DNA from: Oegoconia quadripuncta
Taxonomy: Eukaryota; Arthropoda; Insecta; Lepidoptera; Autostichidae
Direction of reading: 5' to 3'
Length of the DNA stretch: 64,000 nt
NCBI GenBank assembly: GCA_949316235.1
Contig: OX438757.1
Span: 13,510,657-13,574,656, forward strand
Both the position numbers and the translations under genes were made by a program. Below the pieces are notes generated by a model. That model was not told the origin of the DNA and ran no database searches. It worked only from the letters and a program-made list of their open reading frames with translations. This document shows, piece by piece, positions 63,805 to 64,000 of this stretch. Positions within the stretch are counted from its first letter, which is position 1; each line of letters begins with the position of its first letter.

Positions 63805-64000
63805 AAAACCTGTGAAATTGGAGTTTTTTTTCTTCGATAATCATATGTACCAATTCCTGCGATTTTCAAAGCGATATCCAAATTTGTTTTTTATTTGGAA
63901 AATGGAATATTATTTGAAGGTTTCACATGAAATATTTTTTTATTTCTGGGCTAAATCACATAATAAAAAAAATTTGAACCGAGCTCTTTTCGTGCTTCCC
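63805..64000. mobile_element. MITE-C, third copy, runs off the window
   Basis: Starts AAAACCTGTGAAATTGGAG and follows the 35253 copy closely (CATATGTACCAATTCCTGCG, GGTTTCACATGAAATATTTT). The right end is beyond 64000. It is closer to the 35253 copy than the 61521 copy is. Confidence 0.65.

Noticed and set aside
48..64000. A bacterial-style operon, phage or defence system
   Set aside because: Introns, splice sites, SINEs, LINEs and poly-A tails show eukaryotic nuclear DNA throughout; no clustered intact non-transposon genes.

Overview
This is a window of AT-rich insect nuclear DNA, almost certainly from a moth or butterfly. Three things point there: one exon of an animal voltage-gated sodium-channel-family gene with proper splice sites, introns and repeats in place of dense coding, and a mix of repeats I associate with Lepidoptera (tRNA-headed SINEs, short elements ending in CTAG, RTE-like LINE remnants, mariner and hAT derivatives, and a BEL/Pao LTR retrotransposon). 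There is no bacterial-style operon, CRISPR array or rRNA. I see no tRNA gene, only tRNA-derived SINE heads.

Layout. 1-14.4 kb: repeat-rich non-coding DNA with LINE 3' ends, SINEs, palindromic MITEs and a mariner-derived element (9130-10132). 14423-14631: the one clear host exon, the start of channel domain I. 14.6-25.3 kb: intron-like DNA with a hAT-type element that carries a LINE tail, a second internally deleted mariner copy and several SINEs. 25307-34830: a 4762-bp segment present twice in direct tandem and apparently identical. 34.8-43.7 kb: a dense MITE and SINE cluster. 44.2-44.5 kb: a THAP-domain start split over two exons, between oppositely oriented repeat copies. 45.8-51.9 kb: more SINEs, a coding-like GC-rich stretch (47934-48140) and a 147-bp palindromic tandem pair. 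51970-60972: a full-length BEL/Pao element on the minus strand with an uninterrupted 1806-codon gag-pol, near-identical LTRs and a 5-bp target duplication. Its 5' LTR is split by a 2.4-kb LINE that encodes only a Gag-like ORF1. 61.5-64 kb: copies of a third MITE family, one split by a 5'-truncated LINE.

The genes do not form a pathway. The channel exon and perhaps the THAP exons and the 47.9-kb stretch belong to the host; nearly everything else is mobile DNA. The layering (LINE in LTR, LINE in MITE, LINE in hAT, mariner in repeat) gives a relative order of insertions. The youngest events are the BEL element, the Gag-only LINE inside it and the 4.76-kb tandem duplication. Coordinates of old repeats are estimates made by eye; LTR, TIR and TSD boundaries were read base by base.
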